Assembly: GCF_038235435.1 (NCBI RefSeq)
Contig: NZ_CP151275.1
Coordinates: 310,001 to 374,000, forward strand
DNA from: Niveibacterium sp. SC-1
GTDB lineage: Bacteria > Pseudomonadota > Gammaproteobacteria > Burkholderiales > Rhodocyclaceae
Length of the DNA stretch: 64,000 nt
Direction of reading: 5' to 3'
The notes under the pieces were generated by a model, which worked only from the letters and a program-made list of their open reading frames with translations, did no database searches and was not told the origin of the DNA. The number at the start of each line of letters is the position of its first letter. Positions within the stretch are counted from its first letter, which is position 1. Position numbers and translations under genes: made by a program. Below are positions 28,760-36,611 of the stretch, piece after piece.

Positions 28760-29359
28760 ATGTCCGAACCCGCTCCGTCCGAAGCCGCACCGGCAAAGGA
28801 TCGGCGTCGCGCCATGCGCGATCATGCACTGTTGGCGCGCGAGGCCTTGCCCGAGTCCGAGCGCACCGAACTCACCCAGCGCCTGACCGCACATCTTGTC
28901 CCTTTGTTGCGTGAACTGGCACCGCGACGCCTCGCTTTTTGCTGGCCCTACCGCGGCGAGCCGGACCTGCGTGAATTCGTGGCGAACTGGCTGGCCGAGG
29001 ACGCGAGCCGCGAGGCCGCGTTGCCGCGGATCCTTGCGCCGGGGGCGCCGCTCGCCTTCCTGCGTTGGCGGCCGGGTGACACGGTGGTGCCGGACGTGCA
29101 CGGCATTCCGGTGCCGGCCTCGATGGATGCGATCCGGCCGGATCTCGCACTGGTGCCGGTCAATGCCTTCGACGAACAGGCCTACCGCCTGGGTTACGGC
29201 GGCGGCTTCTTCGACCGCACCCTGGCCGCGCTGGTGCCGCCACCGGTCGCGGTAGGCGTGGGCTTCGAGCTGGGACGGGTCGCCACGATCCTCCCCGAGC
29301 CGCATGACCGGCGCATGAACTGGGTTGTCACCGAGGCCGGGGTGATGCGCGGCGCCTAA
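28760..29359 (+). CDS. 5-formyltetrahydrofolate cyclo-ligase
   Basis: A 199-residue MTHFS family enzyme (YgfA/Fau type) that turns 5-formyl-THF into 5,10-methenyl-THF with ATP. Conserved elements are RRRAMRDHALLAREALPE (basic N-terminus), FCWPYRGEPDLREFV, DLALVPVNAFDEQAYRLGYG and GGGFFDRTLAAL, the last two forming the substrate- and nucleotide-binding signature. In E. coli ygfA lies next to 6S RNA; no 6S-like structure was recognised in the 38 bases upstream here. Confidence 0.93.
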   Translation: MSEPAPSEAAPAKDRRRAMRDHALLAREALPESERTELTQRLTAHLVPLLRELAPRRLAFCWPYRGEPDLREFVANWLAEDASREAALPRILAPGAPLAFLRWRPGDTVVPDVHGIPVPASMDAIRPDLALVPVNAFDEQAYRLGYGGGFFDRTLAALVPPPVAVGVGFELGRVATILPEPHDRRMNWVVTEAGVMRGA

Positions 29360-29449
29360 TTCGGCGACCGCTGGGGCAGGCGTTATTGCTTGCCTCGGCG
29401 CGGCGCCCGGGCCACCATCGCCCGGTTTGCCAATGCGCCGCGCGCCCAC

Positions 29450-30094
29450 ATGAGCCTTGCCAACAGCCTCGCGACCTTCGTGGCCGCGTCCATCTGCGCC
29501 TTCGCGCGCATCCTCACCGGCGTCCAGGCCCGCTGGCTGGGCAGCCGTCCAGAGGTGCGTCAGCGCATCTACTTCGCCAACCATTCCAGCCACGCCGACT
29601 TCGTGCTGATCTGGGCCAGCCTGCCGGATTTCGTGCGACGGCGGACCCGGCCAGTAGCTGGCGCCGACTACTGGGACAAGCCCGGCATCCGCCGCTACCT
29701 GATGAACCACGTGTTCCGCGCGGTGCTGGTGGACCGCGTTCGCGGCGGCGGCGGCGATCCGCTTGCCACCATGCGTACGGCGCTGGACGCGGGCGATTCG
29801 CTGATCATCTTCCCCGAAGGCACGCGCAACACCAGCGACGAGCTGCTGCCCTTCAAGGCGGGGCTCTACTACCTCGCGGAAAGCCATCCGGACGTGGAGC
29901 TGGTGCCGGTGTGGCTCGCCAACCTCAATCGCGTGCTGCCCAAGGGCCAGGTGCTGCCGGTGCCGTTGATCTGCAGCGTGAGTTTCGGCGAGCCCATGGG
30001 TCTCTCGCAGAACGAGGAGCGCGACGAATTCCTCAACCGCGCGCGGGCGGTGCTGCAGTCCTGGGCGCCGCGGGGCGAGGAGCCGGCTGAATGA
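29450..30094 (+). CDS. PlsC-like 1-acyl-glycerol-3-phosphate acyltransferase
   Basis: A 214-residue acyltransferase with the HX4D catalytic motif in FANHSSHADFVLIW and the glycerol-phosphate-binding motif IIFPEGTRNTSDELLPFK. One hydrophobic segment lies at the N-terminus (LANSLATFVAASICAFARIL). ATG 29450 is preferred; an in-frame TTG at 29390 would add 20 residues and neither site has a convincing ribosome-binding site. Its TGA overlaps the ATG of the following CdsA-like gene, so the two lipid enzymes are coupled: one makes phosphatidate, the other would activate it with CTP. Confidence 0.87.
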   Translation: MSLANSLATFVAASICAFARILTGVQARWLGSRPEVRQRIYFANHSSHADFVLIWASLPDFVRRRTRPVAGADYWDKPGIRRYLMNHVFRAVLVDRVRGGGGDPLATMRTALDAGDSLIIFPEGTRNTSDELLPFKAGLYYLAESHPDVELVPVWLANLNRVLPKGQVLPVPLICSVSFGEPMGLSQNEERDEFLNRARAVLQSWAPRGEEPAE

Positions 30095-31083
30095 TCGAGT
30101 GGATCCGCAGTCTCGGCCTGCCACCCTGGACCGGCCCCACGCTCGGGCCGCGCACCACCACCGCGCTGCTGTTCGCGGGCGTGTTCGCGGTGCTGATCGC
30201 GGCCACGCTCTTCGGCCACTACCTCAAGCGGCGGGTGCATGGTCGCCGTGTCATGGTGGTCGAGTCCTACCGCGCGCGGGTGCGCGGCTGGTGGATTCTG
30301 GTGATCGGCATCGGACTGGGCTTTCTCGGCGGGCGCCAGGGCGTTGTCCTGCTCTTCGCCTTTGCCTCCTTCGGCGCCCTGCGCGAGTTCATCACGCTGT
30401 CGCCCACCCGCCGTGGTGACCACTGGTCGCTGGTGGCGAGCTTCTTCCTCGTGCTGCCCCTGCACTACCTCGCGATCTGGAAGGGCTGGATGGCCTTCGC
30501 CGGGCTCTTCATCCCGGTGTACGCCTTCCTCTTCCTGCCGATCATTTCCGCGCTCTCCGACGACCACAAGCGCTTCATGGATCGTGCTGCCAATCTGCAG
30601 TGGGCGCTGATGATCTGCGTCTACTGCATCTCGCACGTGCCCGCCCTGCTCTCGCTGCGGATCGCGGTCTATGGCGGGCGCCAGCTCCTCCTGATCGCCT
30701 TCCTGGTGCTCGTGGTGCAAAGCGGGGACGTGGCGGAGAAGTTCTTTTCCGACCGCTTCGGACGCCACCGGATCGCGCCGGAAATCTCGGCGGGCAAGAC
30801 CTGGGAAGGCTTCGCACTCGCCTGCGCGGCGGTGGCGACGCTGGGCGCGCTGCTCGCCTGGATCACCCCCTTCTCCATCATCGCGTCGGCGGGCGTGGCG
30901 GTGATCGCCACCGCCATGGGCTTGCTCGGCTCGCTCGTCATGTCGGCCATCAAGCGTGACCGCGGCGTGCGCTTCTGGGGCCACGCCATCGTCGGCCACG
31001 GCGGCCTGCTCGATCGTGCCGCGCCGGTCGCCTTTGCCGCACCGATCTACTACCACCTCGTCCGGACCGTCTGGGCCTTATAG
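30091..31083 (+). CDS. CdsA-like phosphatidate cytidylyltransferase
   Basis: A 330-residue membrane protein with about eight hydrophobic segments. The C-terminal region carries ISAGKTWEGFALACA and SAIKRDRGVRFWGHAIVGHG-GLLDR, which correspond to the CDP-diglyceride synthetase signature (S-x(2,)-KRD...GHGGxLDR). Canonical CdsA has KDSG before LLPGHGG; here the segment is RFWGHAIVGHGG, so it belongs to the second CdsA-like branch often paired with a PlsC-like gene. It may therefore be a paralogue rather than the essential housekeeping enzyme. Confidence 0.87.
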   Translation: MIEWIRSLGLPPWTGPTLGPRTTTALLFAGVFAVLIAATLFGHYLKRRVHGRRVMVVESYRARVRGWWILVIGIGLGFLGGRQGVVLLFAFASFGALREFITLSPTRRGDHWSLVASFFLVLPLHYLAIWKGWMAFAGLFIPVYAFLFLPIISALSDDHKRFMDRAANLQWALMICVYCISHVPALLSLRIAVYGGRQLLLIAFLVLVVQSGDVAEKFFSDRFGRHRIAPEISAGKTWEGFALACAAVATLGALLAWITPFSIIASAGVAVIATAMGLLGSLVMSAIKRDRGVRFWGHAIVGHGGLLDRAAPVAFAAPIYYHLVRTVWAL

Positions 31084-31085
31084 TC

Positions 31086-31964
31086 ATGCAGCCCGCCAGC
31101 GCCGCCATCGGCTTCTACGCGGAAGACTCAGCGCTGGGCTGCTGGCGGTCCTGGCACTGGCGGCCGGCGCCACTCGCCGGCGCGGTGGACGTGCTCTGGT
31201 ATTTCGAAGGCCAGGTCGCGCATCCGGCCGAGCGCGTCTTCCCCGATGGCTCGGTGCAGCTGATCGTGCAGCTGGGCGGCGCGCCCTACGCCAATATCGA
31301 GGGCGCGCGCATCCTCGGCTGTCCGGCGCTCTGCGTGACCGGTCTGCACACCCGCGCGATCCGCGTGAAGGCGCCCGAGGGCACATCCCAGGTCCTGGGC
31401 ATCCGCCTGCGCCCGCTCGCCGCCCATGCCGTGCTCGCCCTGCCGCTACGCGAAGCCAGCAACCTCACCCTGGGCCTGGAAGAGGTGATCGGCGCTGCTG
31501 CGCGCGAACTCGCCGACGCCTGCACCGACGCACAAGGTGGCGAAGCGCGCCTGCGCGCCGCAGCCCGCTGGGTCTGCGGACGTTTGCGGAGCTCGCACGC
31601 ACGCGCGCTGGCGCCCGATCCCGCGCTCGCGTGGCTGGTGCGCCAACTGGAGGCGACGCAGGGCCGCGCCGCCATCGCCGGCCTGCGTGAACGCAGCGGC
31701 TACGGCTCGGCTCAACTGCAGGCCGCCTGCCTGCGCCACCTTGGCGTCTCGCCCAAGCGCTTCGCGCGCCTGCTGCGCTTCCGTCACGCCATGGCGCAAC
31801 TCAACAGCGGCAGTCTGCCCCTGTCCGAACTCGCGCTCGCCACCGGCTACTACGACCAGCCGCACATGAACGCCGAGTTCCGCGATTTCGCCGGGCTTAC
31901 CCCGGGCGAAATCCTGCACGCCCGGCGCTACCCGAATACCAGCAGCCTCGCCGAAGCCGCCTGA
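31086..31964 (+). CDS. AraC-family regulator
   Basis: A 292-residue regulator. The N-terminal 140 residues (VDVLWYFEGQVAHPAERVFP, DGSVQLIVQLGG, VLGIRLRPLAAHAVL) form the small sensor domain seen in many AraC proteins that begin with a WYFxG-type strand. The C-terminal DNA-binding part has AIAGLRERSGYGSAQLQAAC and PLSELALATGYYDQPHMNAEF followed by FAGLTPGEIL. It starts 2 bases after the CdsA-like stop, so it may be read from the same transcript. The target is unknown; a VOC protein gene follows 147 bases downstream. Confidence 0.87.
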   Translation: MQPASAAIGFYAEDSALGCWRSWHWRPAPLAGAVDVLWYFEGQVAHPAERVFPDGSVQLIVQLGGAPYANIEGARILGCPALCVTGLHTRAIRVKAPEGTSQVLGIRLRPLAAHAVLALPLREASNLTLGLEEVIGAAARELADACTDAQGGEARLRAAARWVCGRLRSSHARALAPDPALAWLVRQLEATQGRAAIAGLRERSGYGSAQLQAACLRHLGVSPKRFARLLRFRHAMAQLNSGSLPLSELALATGYYDQPHMNAEFRDFAGLTPGEILHARRYPNTSSLAEAA

Positions 31965-32111
31965 GCGCGGAGGGCGAGTGCGTGGTCCGGCCCGCGGGAT
32001 TCGTCTGCCGACGCGCGCAGTCGCTGCGGCGACATTTTTTCCAAGACGCGCGAGCCCGCGCCAGCGCAGTCTTGGCCGCGTCCCCTTCGTCCCGAAGAAA
32101 GGAGCCTCGCC

Positions 32112-32588
32112 ATGAATACGCAAACCCCCAACGCCTCCCCGGTGCAGGAAGTCTTCCCTTACTTGCGCGTATGCGACGCCAAGGCCGCCATCGCCTTCTA
32201 CACCCACGTCTTCGGCGCGCAGGAACGCATGCGCCTCAACGAACCGGACGGCCGCATCGGTCATTGCGAATTGATTCTCGGATCCGCCGTATTGATGCTC
32301 TCCGACGCCTATCCCGAATACGACATCCACGCCCCCGATCCCGCGGACCCCAACGCGCGCACGGTCTTCGCCCTGCACTTGCACGTCGATAACGCCGACG
32401 CCCTCGCCGAACGCGCTGTCGCCGCCGGCGCCCGCCTTATGCGCCCACCCACCGACCAGTTCTACGGCGAACGCAGTTGCGTCATCCGCGACCCCTTCGG
32501 TCACGAATGGATGCTGGGACACCAGATCGAAGAGCTGAGCACCGAGGAAATGCAGCGACGCTACGACGCGCTGCTGGCGCGGGGGTGA
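32112..32588 (+). CDS. VOC-superfamily protein (PhnB/glyoxalase-like)
   Basis: A 158-residue protein with two beta-alpha-beta-beta-beta modules: VFPYLRVCDAKAAIAFYTHV and FALHLHVDNADALAERAVAA ending SCVIRDPFGHEWMLGHQIEE. Putative metal-site residues E and H are present in GHCELILG and GHEW. The pattern fits PhnB-like VOC proteins, whose reactions are mostly unknown. GGAG box (AAAGGAGCC) before the ATG. Slightly lower GC than the genes to its left and first of a run of small stand-alone genes. Confidence 0.85.
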   Translation: MNTQTPNASPVQEVFPYLRVCDAKAAIAFYTHVFGAQERMRLNEPDGRIGHCELILGSAVLMLSDAYPEYDIHAPDPADPNARTVFALHLHVDNADALAERAVAAGARLMRPPTDQFYGERSCVIRDPFGHEWMLGHQIEELSTEEMQRRYDALLARG

Positions 32589-32797
32589 AGTCGGCGCCCA
32601 AGTGCGTCCACTTTCGCGGGGGCGTGTGCGGACGTGCGAGCTGAATTCGAAGGGCGTCGTCGATGGGAACTCGACGGGGCAGCGACGGTGCCCTCATTGC
32701 CCCTGGCAGCGGCCCGAATATCCGCTGAGTTTTTTGCACATTAGGGCTGGACCTCTGGTTCTCTATGCTTTGCCCCCACTACTTCTTGCTTCCGCGC

Positions 32798-33238
32798 ATG
32801 CCAATCTCTCTTCGTCCAGCCATAGGGCAAGATTTCGAGTTCGCGTTCGAGGCGAAGCGGCAAGCCTTGGGACCGCACATTCTGGCGCGCTGGAATTGGG
32901 ACGAGTCTTTCCAGTTGGACCTGCACCGCCAGCGCTGGGGCGAGCGCCCGTGGTCGATCATCGAAGCAAGTGAAGTGGCTATCGGCACTTCCATTTGGGA
33001 GCGCGAGGACCACATCCGCTTTGGCGAGTTCTATCTTTTGCCATCGCATCAGCCAAAGGGCATCGGCTCCAGCCTGTTGGGGCAAGTGATAGCCCGGTCT
33101 GATGAAGTCACCCTCCCGATCCGCCTTCAGTATTTGAAGTGGAACCCCGTGGGCGCTCTGTACCGTCGTCACGGTTTCAAGCTTGTCTCGGAAAACGAGA
33201 TTCACTATTTTCTGGAGCGCGAGCCAAGCTCGCGCTAG
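32798..33238 (+). CDS. GNAT-family N-acetyltransferase
   Basis: A 146-residue acetyltransferase beginning MPISLRPAIGQDFEF. The acetyl-CoA loop is represented by LLPSHQPKGIGSSLLGQVI (Q/R-x-x-G-x-G/A type, here QPKGIGS), followed by LKWNPVGALYRRHGFKLVSE, the typical C-terminal NPAxxLYxxxGF block. The ATG at 32798 fits the domain edge; an earlier in-frame ATG at 32765 exists. GC content is clearly below that of the surrounding chromosome. Substrate unknown. Confidence 0.85.
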   Translation: MPISLRPAIGQDFEFAFEAKRQALGPHILARWNWDESFQLDLHRQRWGERPWSIIEASEVAIGTSIWEREDHIRFGEFYLLPSHQPKGIGSSLLGQVIARSDEVTLPIRLQYLKWNPVGALYRRHGFKLVSENEIHYFLEREPSSR

Positions 33239-33289
33239 AAATTCGTCGATAGCCCGCTGCAAGCGCGGCCCTGACGTCAAGCGTTGGAC
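33234..33289 (+). repeat. attC-like recombination site (candidate)
   Basis: Starting at the GNAT stop, GCTAGAAATTCGTCGATAGC resembles the left half of integron attC sites (consensus near CTAACAATTCGTTCAAGC), and the right half TCAAGCGTTGGAC ends in GTTGGAC (33283-33289), an exact match to GTTRRRY. The left R-box is degenerate and the stem is only partly complementary. The position between two low-GC cassette-sized genes fits a gene-cassette junction. No integrase gene is in the window. Confidence 0.35.
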
Positions 33290-33315
33290 ATCACCAACCA
33301 CGCCATGGAGCTCAC

Positions 33316-34011
33316 GTGAAAACAATCGGGCTGATCGGTGGAATGAGCTGGGAATCCACGGTTCCTTACTACCGATTGATCAATGAAACGATCAAAGAAA
33401 AGTTGGGTGGCCTTCATTCCGCGAAGGTGGTTCTCTACAGCGTGGATTTTCAGGAGATCGAGGAACTCCAGCGCAACGGTGATTGGGAGTCCGCAGGCCG
33501 GGTTTTGGCTCAGGCAGCGCGTTCGCTGGAAGCCGCGGGCGCCTCATTTCTGGTCCTGTGCACGAACACGATGCACAAAGTGGCTCACGACATCGAGGCC
33601 GCCGTGGCCATCAAGTTATTCCACATCGCAGATCCCACGGCCACCGCTATCAAGAAGGCCGGGCACTCATGCGTAGGTCTTCTCGGGACGCGTTTCACAA
33701 TGGAACAAGATTTCTACAAGAATCGCCTGATCGAACGCCATGGTTTGCAGGTCGACGTGCCTGCAGCTCAAGACAGAGAACGCATTCACCGCATCATTTA
33801 TGAAGAGCTTTGTCTCGGAGTTGTGAATCCGGCATCGCGCGCCGAGCTCCGAAGGGTCATGCAAGGCCTGGCCGCCCAAGGTGCTCACGCGCTCATCCTT
33901 GGTTGCACGGAGATATCTCTGCTCGTGGGCGAGCAGGACTCACCGATTCCGCTGTTTGACACGACAGCCATTCACGCTCGCGCGGCTGCACTTGAGGCAC
34001 TCAATCCGTGA
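33316..34011 (+). CDS. Aspartate/glutamate racemase family protein
   Basis: A 231-residue PLP-independent racemase. It opens KTIGLIGGMSWESTVPYYRL and has the two catalytic cysteines in LVLCTNTMHKVAHDI and LILGCTEISLLV, as in RacD/YgeA-type enzymes. It starts at GTG 33316 behind ATGGAGCTCAC, and its stop overlaps a GTG of the next frame. GC is roughly 50-55 percent, well below the surroundings, and the use of AAA/GAA and T-ending codons differs from the neighbours, suggesting acquisition by transfer. The substrate amino acid cannot be told from sequence. Confidence 0.9.
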   Translation: MKTIGLIGGMSWESTVPYYRLINETIKEKLGGLHSAKVVLYSVDFQEIEELQRNGDWESAGRVLAQAARSLEAAGASFLVLCTNTMHKVAHDIEAAVAIKLFHIADPTATAIKKAGHSCVGLLGTRFTMEQDFYKNRLIERHGLQVDVPAAQDRERIHRIIYEELCLGVVNPASRAELRRVMQGLAAQGAHALILGCTEISLLVGEQDSPIPLFDTTAIHARAAALEALNP

Positions 34012-34085
34012 CGCGCAAGCCCTCAATTGAGAGCATGTTCCACCCTGAGCCGAGCCCGGCCTTTCATCTAAACATTGGGCGCCGT

Positions 34086-34937
34086 ATGCGTGACCCGTTC
34101 GGGCTAAAGGGAGTGATAGTCCGTCTCGGAGTCCTGCTCGGGCTGGCAGCGCTGACGCAATGGGCGCAAGCCGGGCCTGCGAATTACATCTTCTACGCAT
34201 CGCAGCCTTTGGTGATGGTCACCGAAGGGGGCGACTTCGCGAGCTTTTCGGAGTCTGATCTGGGGCAGCGCGACGACGACAGTGGCCGCTTCAGGAAAAA
34301 CGAGCGCCTGGCAAAGAAGTTCAGGAAGCTGTGGGTGTATTCGGAGACCGGATCGCCCAGCCAGGTGGGTGCGTCGATTGGTGAGGATTACGTCGGCTGC
34401 GAGCTCGCGGCGGTGATCAAGACGGAATACGAGGTCGCCGGCAGTCTGCTTTCCTCCCGGCCTGTTCGCGCAAGGCATCGGGAGATGCGCGAAGGGGACC
34501 TGCAGCGCATGGTTGCGGATGGGAAGAGGCTGCTCGCCGCCGCACTACGGCGGCACAAAGTGCCAGCGGTGCGGATCGCGAGGGCGGTTGAAACTACTGA
34601 GGTCATGCCTGTGCATCTGGACGGGAAAGGCGCTACGGCGCTCGCCCTCGCGGCCAACCTCGGGGACGCTCAGCAGACGCTCTCGGCACTGCTGATTGCC
34701 ATGCCAGGCAAGGACGGACGCTACGCGATTTCGCGGGAAGAGGTTTCCGTCGGCGGCGCCTCGGATTCGGAAGACTATGCGGGGGAATGGAAGCTCGGCG
34801 CGCACCTGGATCTGAACGAAGACGGCGCAGAGGAATTGCTGCTCGACCACTCCGGCTATGAGTCGTTCTCTACGTTGCTGTGGCACTGGGATGGGCGAGA
34901 GTGGCGGGATGTAGGCCGCAATGGCGGCGGATGCTGA
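34086..34937 (+). CDS. Exported protein of unknown function
   Basis: A 283-residue protein I do not recognise. ATG 34086 is chosen because it gives a signal peptide (GVIVRLGVLLGLAALTQWAQ, cut near AGP); an in-frame GTG at 34008 overlapping the racemase stop would bury it. The middle is charged (FRKNERLAKKFRKLWVYSET). Near the C-terminus HLDLNEDGAEELLLDHSGYE looks like an FG-GAP/VCBS-type calcium-binding loop, followed by a WHWDGREWRDVG tail. It is probably periplasmic. It lies in the lower-GC run between the racemase and the HIT gene. Confidence 0.6.
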   Translation: MRDPFGLKGVIVRLGVLLGLAALTQWAQAGPANYIFYASQPLVMVTEGGDFASFSESDLGQRDDDSGRFRKNERLAKKFRKLWVYSETGSPSQVGASIGEDYVGCELAAVIKTEYEVAGSLLSSRPVRARHREMREGDLQRMVADGKRLLAAALRRHKVPAVRIARAVETTEVMPVHLDGKGATALALAANLGDAQQTLSALLIAMPGKDGRYAISREEVSVGGASDSEDYAGEWKLGAHLDLNEDGAEELLLDHSGYESFSTLLWHWDGREWRDVGRNGGGC

Positions 34938-35006
34938 GTTCGTTTGCGCGCAGCGACCGCCGCGCGCATTGGTGTTCACCGCATCGAAACAGAATAGAGG
35001 AAGGCA

Positions 35007-35426
35007 ATGAATTCGTGCATCTTCTGCGAGATCGTCAAGGGCGAATGCGAGTCCTCGCGCGTTCATGAAGACGCGTTTTCCATCGGGTTCATGGCGCTGG
35101 AACCGGTGAATCCGGGGCATGTGTTGCTCATGCCAAAGGCCCACTACGAAGACATGTTCCTGGCGCCGCAGGAGGAGATCGCCCGGCTGCTGCCGGTTGC
35201 GAACGCGATCGCGACGGCGCTGAAGCGGATTTACCAAGCGCCGCGCGTTGTCTTGGTTGCCGCCGGCCTGGTCGTGCCGCATGCGCACTGGCATATCGCG
35301 CCGATCTATACCCCTCACGACATCACCAGCCGCGCCGAGTTGGAGGGCATGCTCAAGCTTGCTGCCCGGTCGGAACTCGACGCCATCGCGGCGGATATCC
35401 GGGCCGCGATGGTCCTGCCCGGGTAG
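35007..35426 (+). CDS. HIT-family protein
   Basis: A 139-residue histidine-triad protein. It starts NSCIFCEIVKGE, the CxxC segment of HIT proteins, has PVNPGHVLLMPKAHYEDMF, and the catalytic triad VVPHAHWHIAPIYT (HxHxH). HIT proteins hydrolyse nucleotide phosphoramidates or dinucleotides such as Ap4A. The conserved glycine-glycine stretch before the triad (usually GQxVxHxHxH) reads AAGLVVPHAHWH, slightly divergent. Good ribosome-binding site AGAGGAAGG. Last gene of the small-gene run. Confidence 0.9.
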   Translation: MNSCIFCEIVKGECESSRVHEDAFSIGFMALEPVNPGHVLLMPKAHYEDMFLAPQEEIARLLPVANAIATALKRIYQAPRVVLVAAGLVVPHAHWHIAPIYTPHDITSRAELEGMLKLAARSELDAIAADIRAAMVLPG

Positions 35427-35552
35427 GCGTGTAGCCGGGCTTTGCGGCAACGCGTGTCTGCTCGTCCTCCGCTACCGGCGGCAGTGGCTCGAGGAACCGC
35501 GGCCCGCTTTTTCGACTCGCAGGACTGAGCGCGGTCACGGATGGAGGCGCGC

Positions 35553-36377
35553 ATGACGCAGGATCGCTCCTTCGCGGATTTCGAGCGGGCCGGTTGGGAA
35601 GACGCCGCGACCGCGGCGGACTACGACCGCAATCTCTCCCTGGTGACCCGTCAGTCCATCGATGCGCTGCTCGATGCCGCGGCTGTGAGCGCGGGCGCAC
35701 GCGTGCTCGACGTCGCCACGGGCGCGGGCTATGTGGTGGAAGCGGCGGCCTCGCGTGGGGCTCGACCGCTGGGGATCGATTTCTCGGACACCCAGGTGCG
35801 GCTGGCGCGGGAGCGCTATCCGGGGCTGCAGTTCGAGTGCGCCAACGCGGAGGCGCTGCCCTTCGCGGAGGCTTCGTTCGACGCGGTGGTGAATGCCTTC
35901 GGGCTGTGCCATCTGCCGCATCCGGCGGCGGCGCTTGGCGAAGCCATCCGCGTCTTGCGACCGGGCGGGCGGGTGGCGTTCTCGGTGTGGGACCTGCCTG
36001 AGCGCGCCATCGGTTTCGGCGCGGTGTACGCGGCGATCCGGGCGCATGGCTCGCTGGACGTCGGCCTGCCTGCGGGCCCGGATTTCTTCTTCTTCAGTCA
36101 CGAGGAAAACGCGGTCGAGGCGCTGCGGGCGGCGGGCTTCGTGTCGCCAAGCTTCCGCGTTGTCGAGCAGGAATGGCGACTGGTCGATCCGGACGCCCTG
36201 TTCGCCATGGTCGCGACGAGCACCGTGCGCGCGGCGGCAACCTTGAGAGGCCAGGACCCTGCAGCCGTACCGGCGATCCGCGCCGCCGTCCGGGCGGCAG
36301 TGATGGCCTACCGCGATACGGAGGGCTTCGCCCTGCCCATGCCCGCAGTCATTGCGGCGGCGGCCAAGCCAGATTGA
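35553..36377 (+). CDS. Class I SAM-dependent methyltransferase
   Basis: A 274-residue protein of the Methyltransf_11/UbiE-like type. Motif I is VLDVATGAGYVVEAA, the acidic residue binding ribose is in PLGIDFSDTQ, followed by ANAEALPFAEASFDAVVNAF and IRVLRPGGRVAFSVWD. The ATG at 35553 is preferred because GGAGG lies 7-8 bases upstream; an ATG at 35541 would place that box inside the gene. Substrate unknown. GC is again like the chromosome average, marking the right edge of the low-GC run. Confidence 0.87.
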   Translation: MTQDRSFADFERAGWEDAATAADYDRNLSLVTRQSIDALLDAAAVSAGARVLDVATGAGYVVEAAASRGARPLGIDFSDTQVRLARERYPGLQFECANAEALPFAEASFDAVVNAFGLCHLPHPAAALGEAIRVLRPGGRVAFSVWDLPERAIGFGAVYAAIRAHGSLDVGLPAGPDFFFFSHEENAVEALRAAGFVSPSFRVVEQEWRLVDPDALFAMVATSTVRAAATLRGQDPAAVPAIRAAVRAAVMAYRDTEGFALPMPAVIAAAAKPD

Positions 36378-36611
36378 GGCGCGGCCCGCGCGTGGCGAGG
36401 AAGTTCCCTTCCGCGCCTGCGATTTCGGGGACGTTCGGGCGCGATCGCGGTCGAATTTCAGTGCGGAGGACTTGGGGGACTTGCTCCGGCAATCGGTGTA
36501 TATCTCGTCCCCGCATCCGGGCTGTGATGGTCGCGCCACGACACAGGCATCACAGGCTCCGGGCAGAGTCACCGTCATCAGTCCGAACAATTCGATAACG
36601 GAGGGTGAATC

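Noticed and set aside
32740..32750. CATTAGGGC before the GNAT gene as another attC end
   Set aside because: It fails GTTRRRY at the essential first G and at the final Y, and no matching left half was found.
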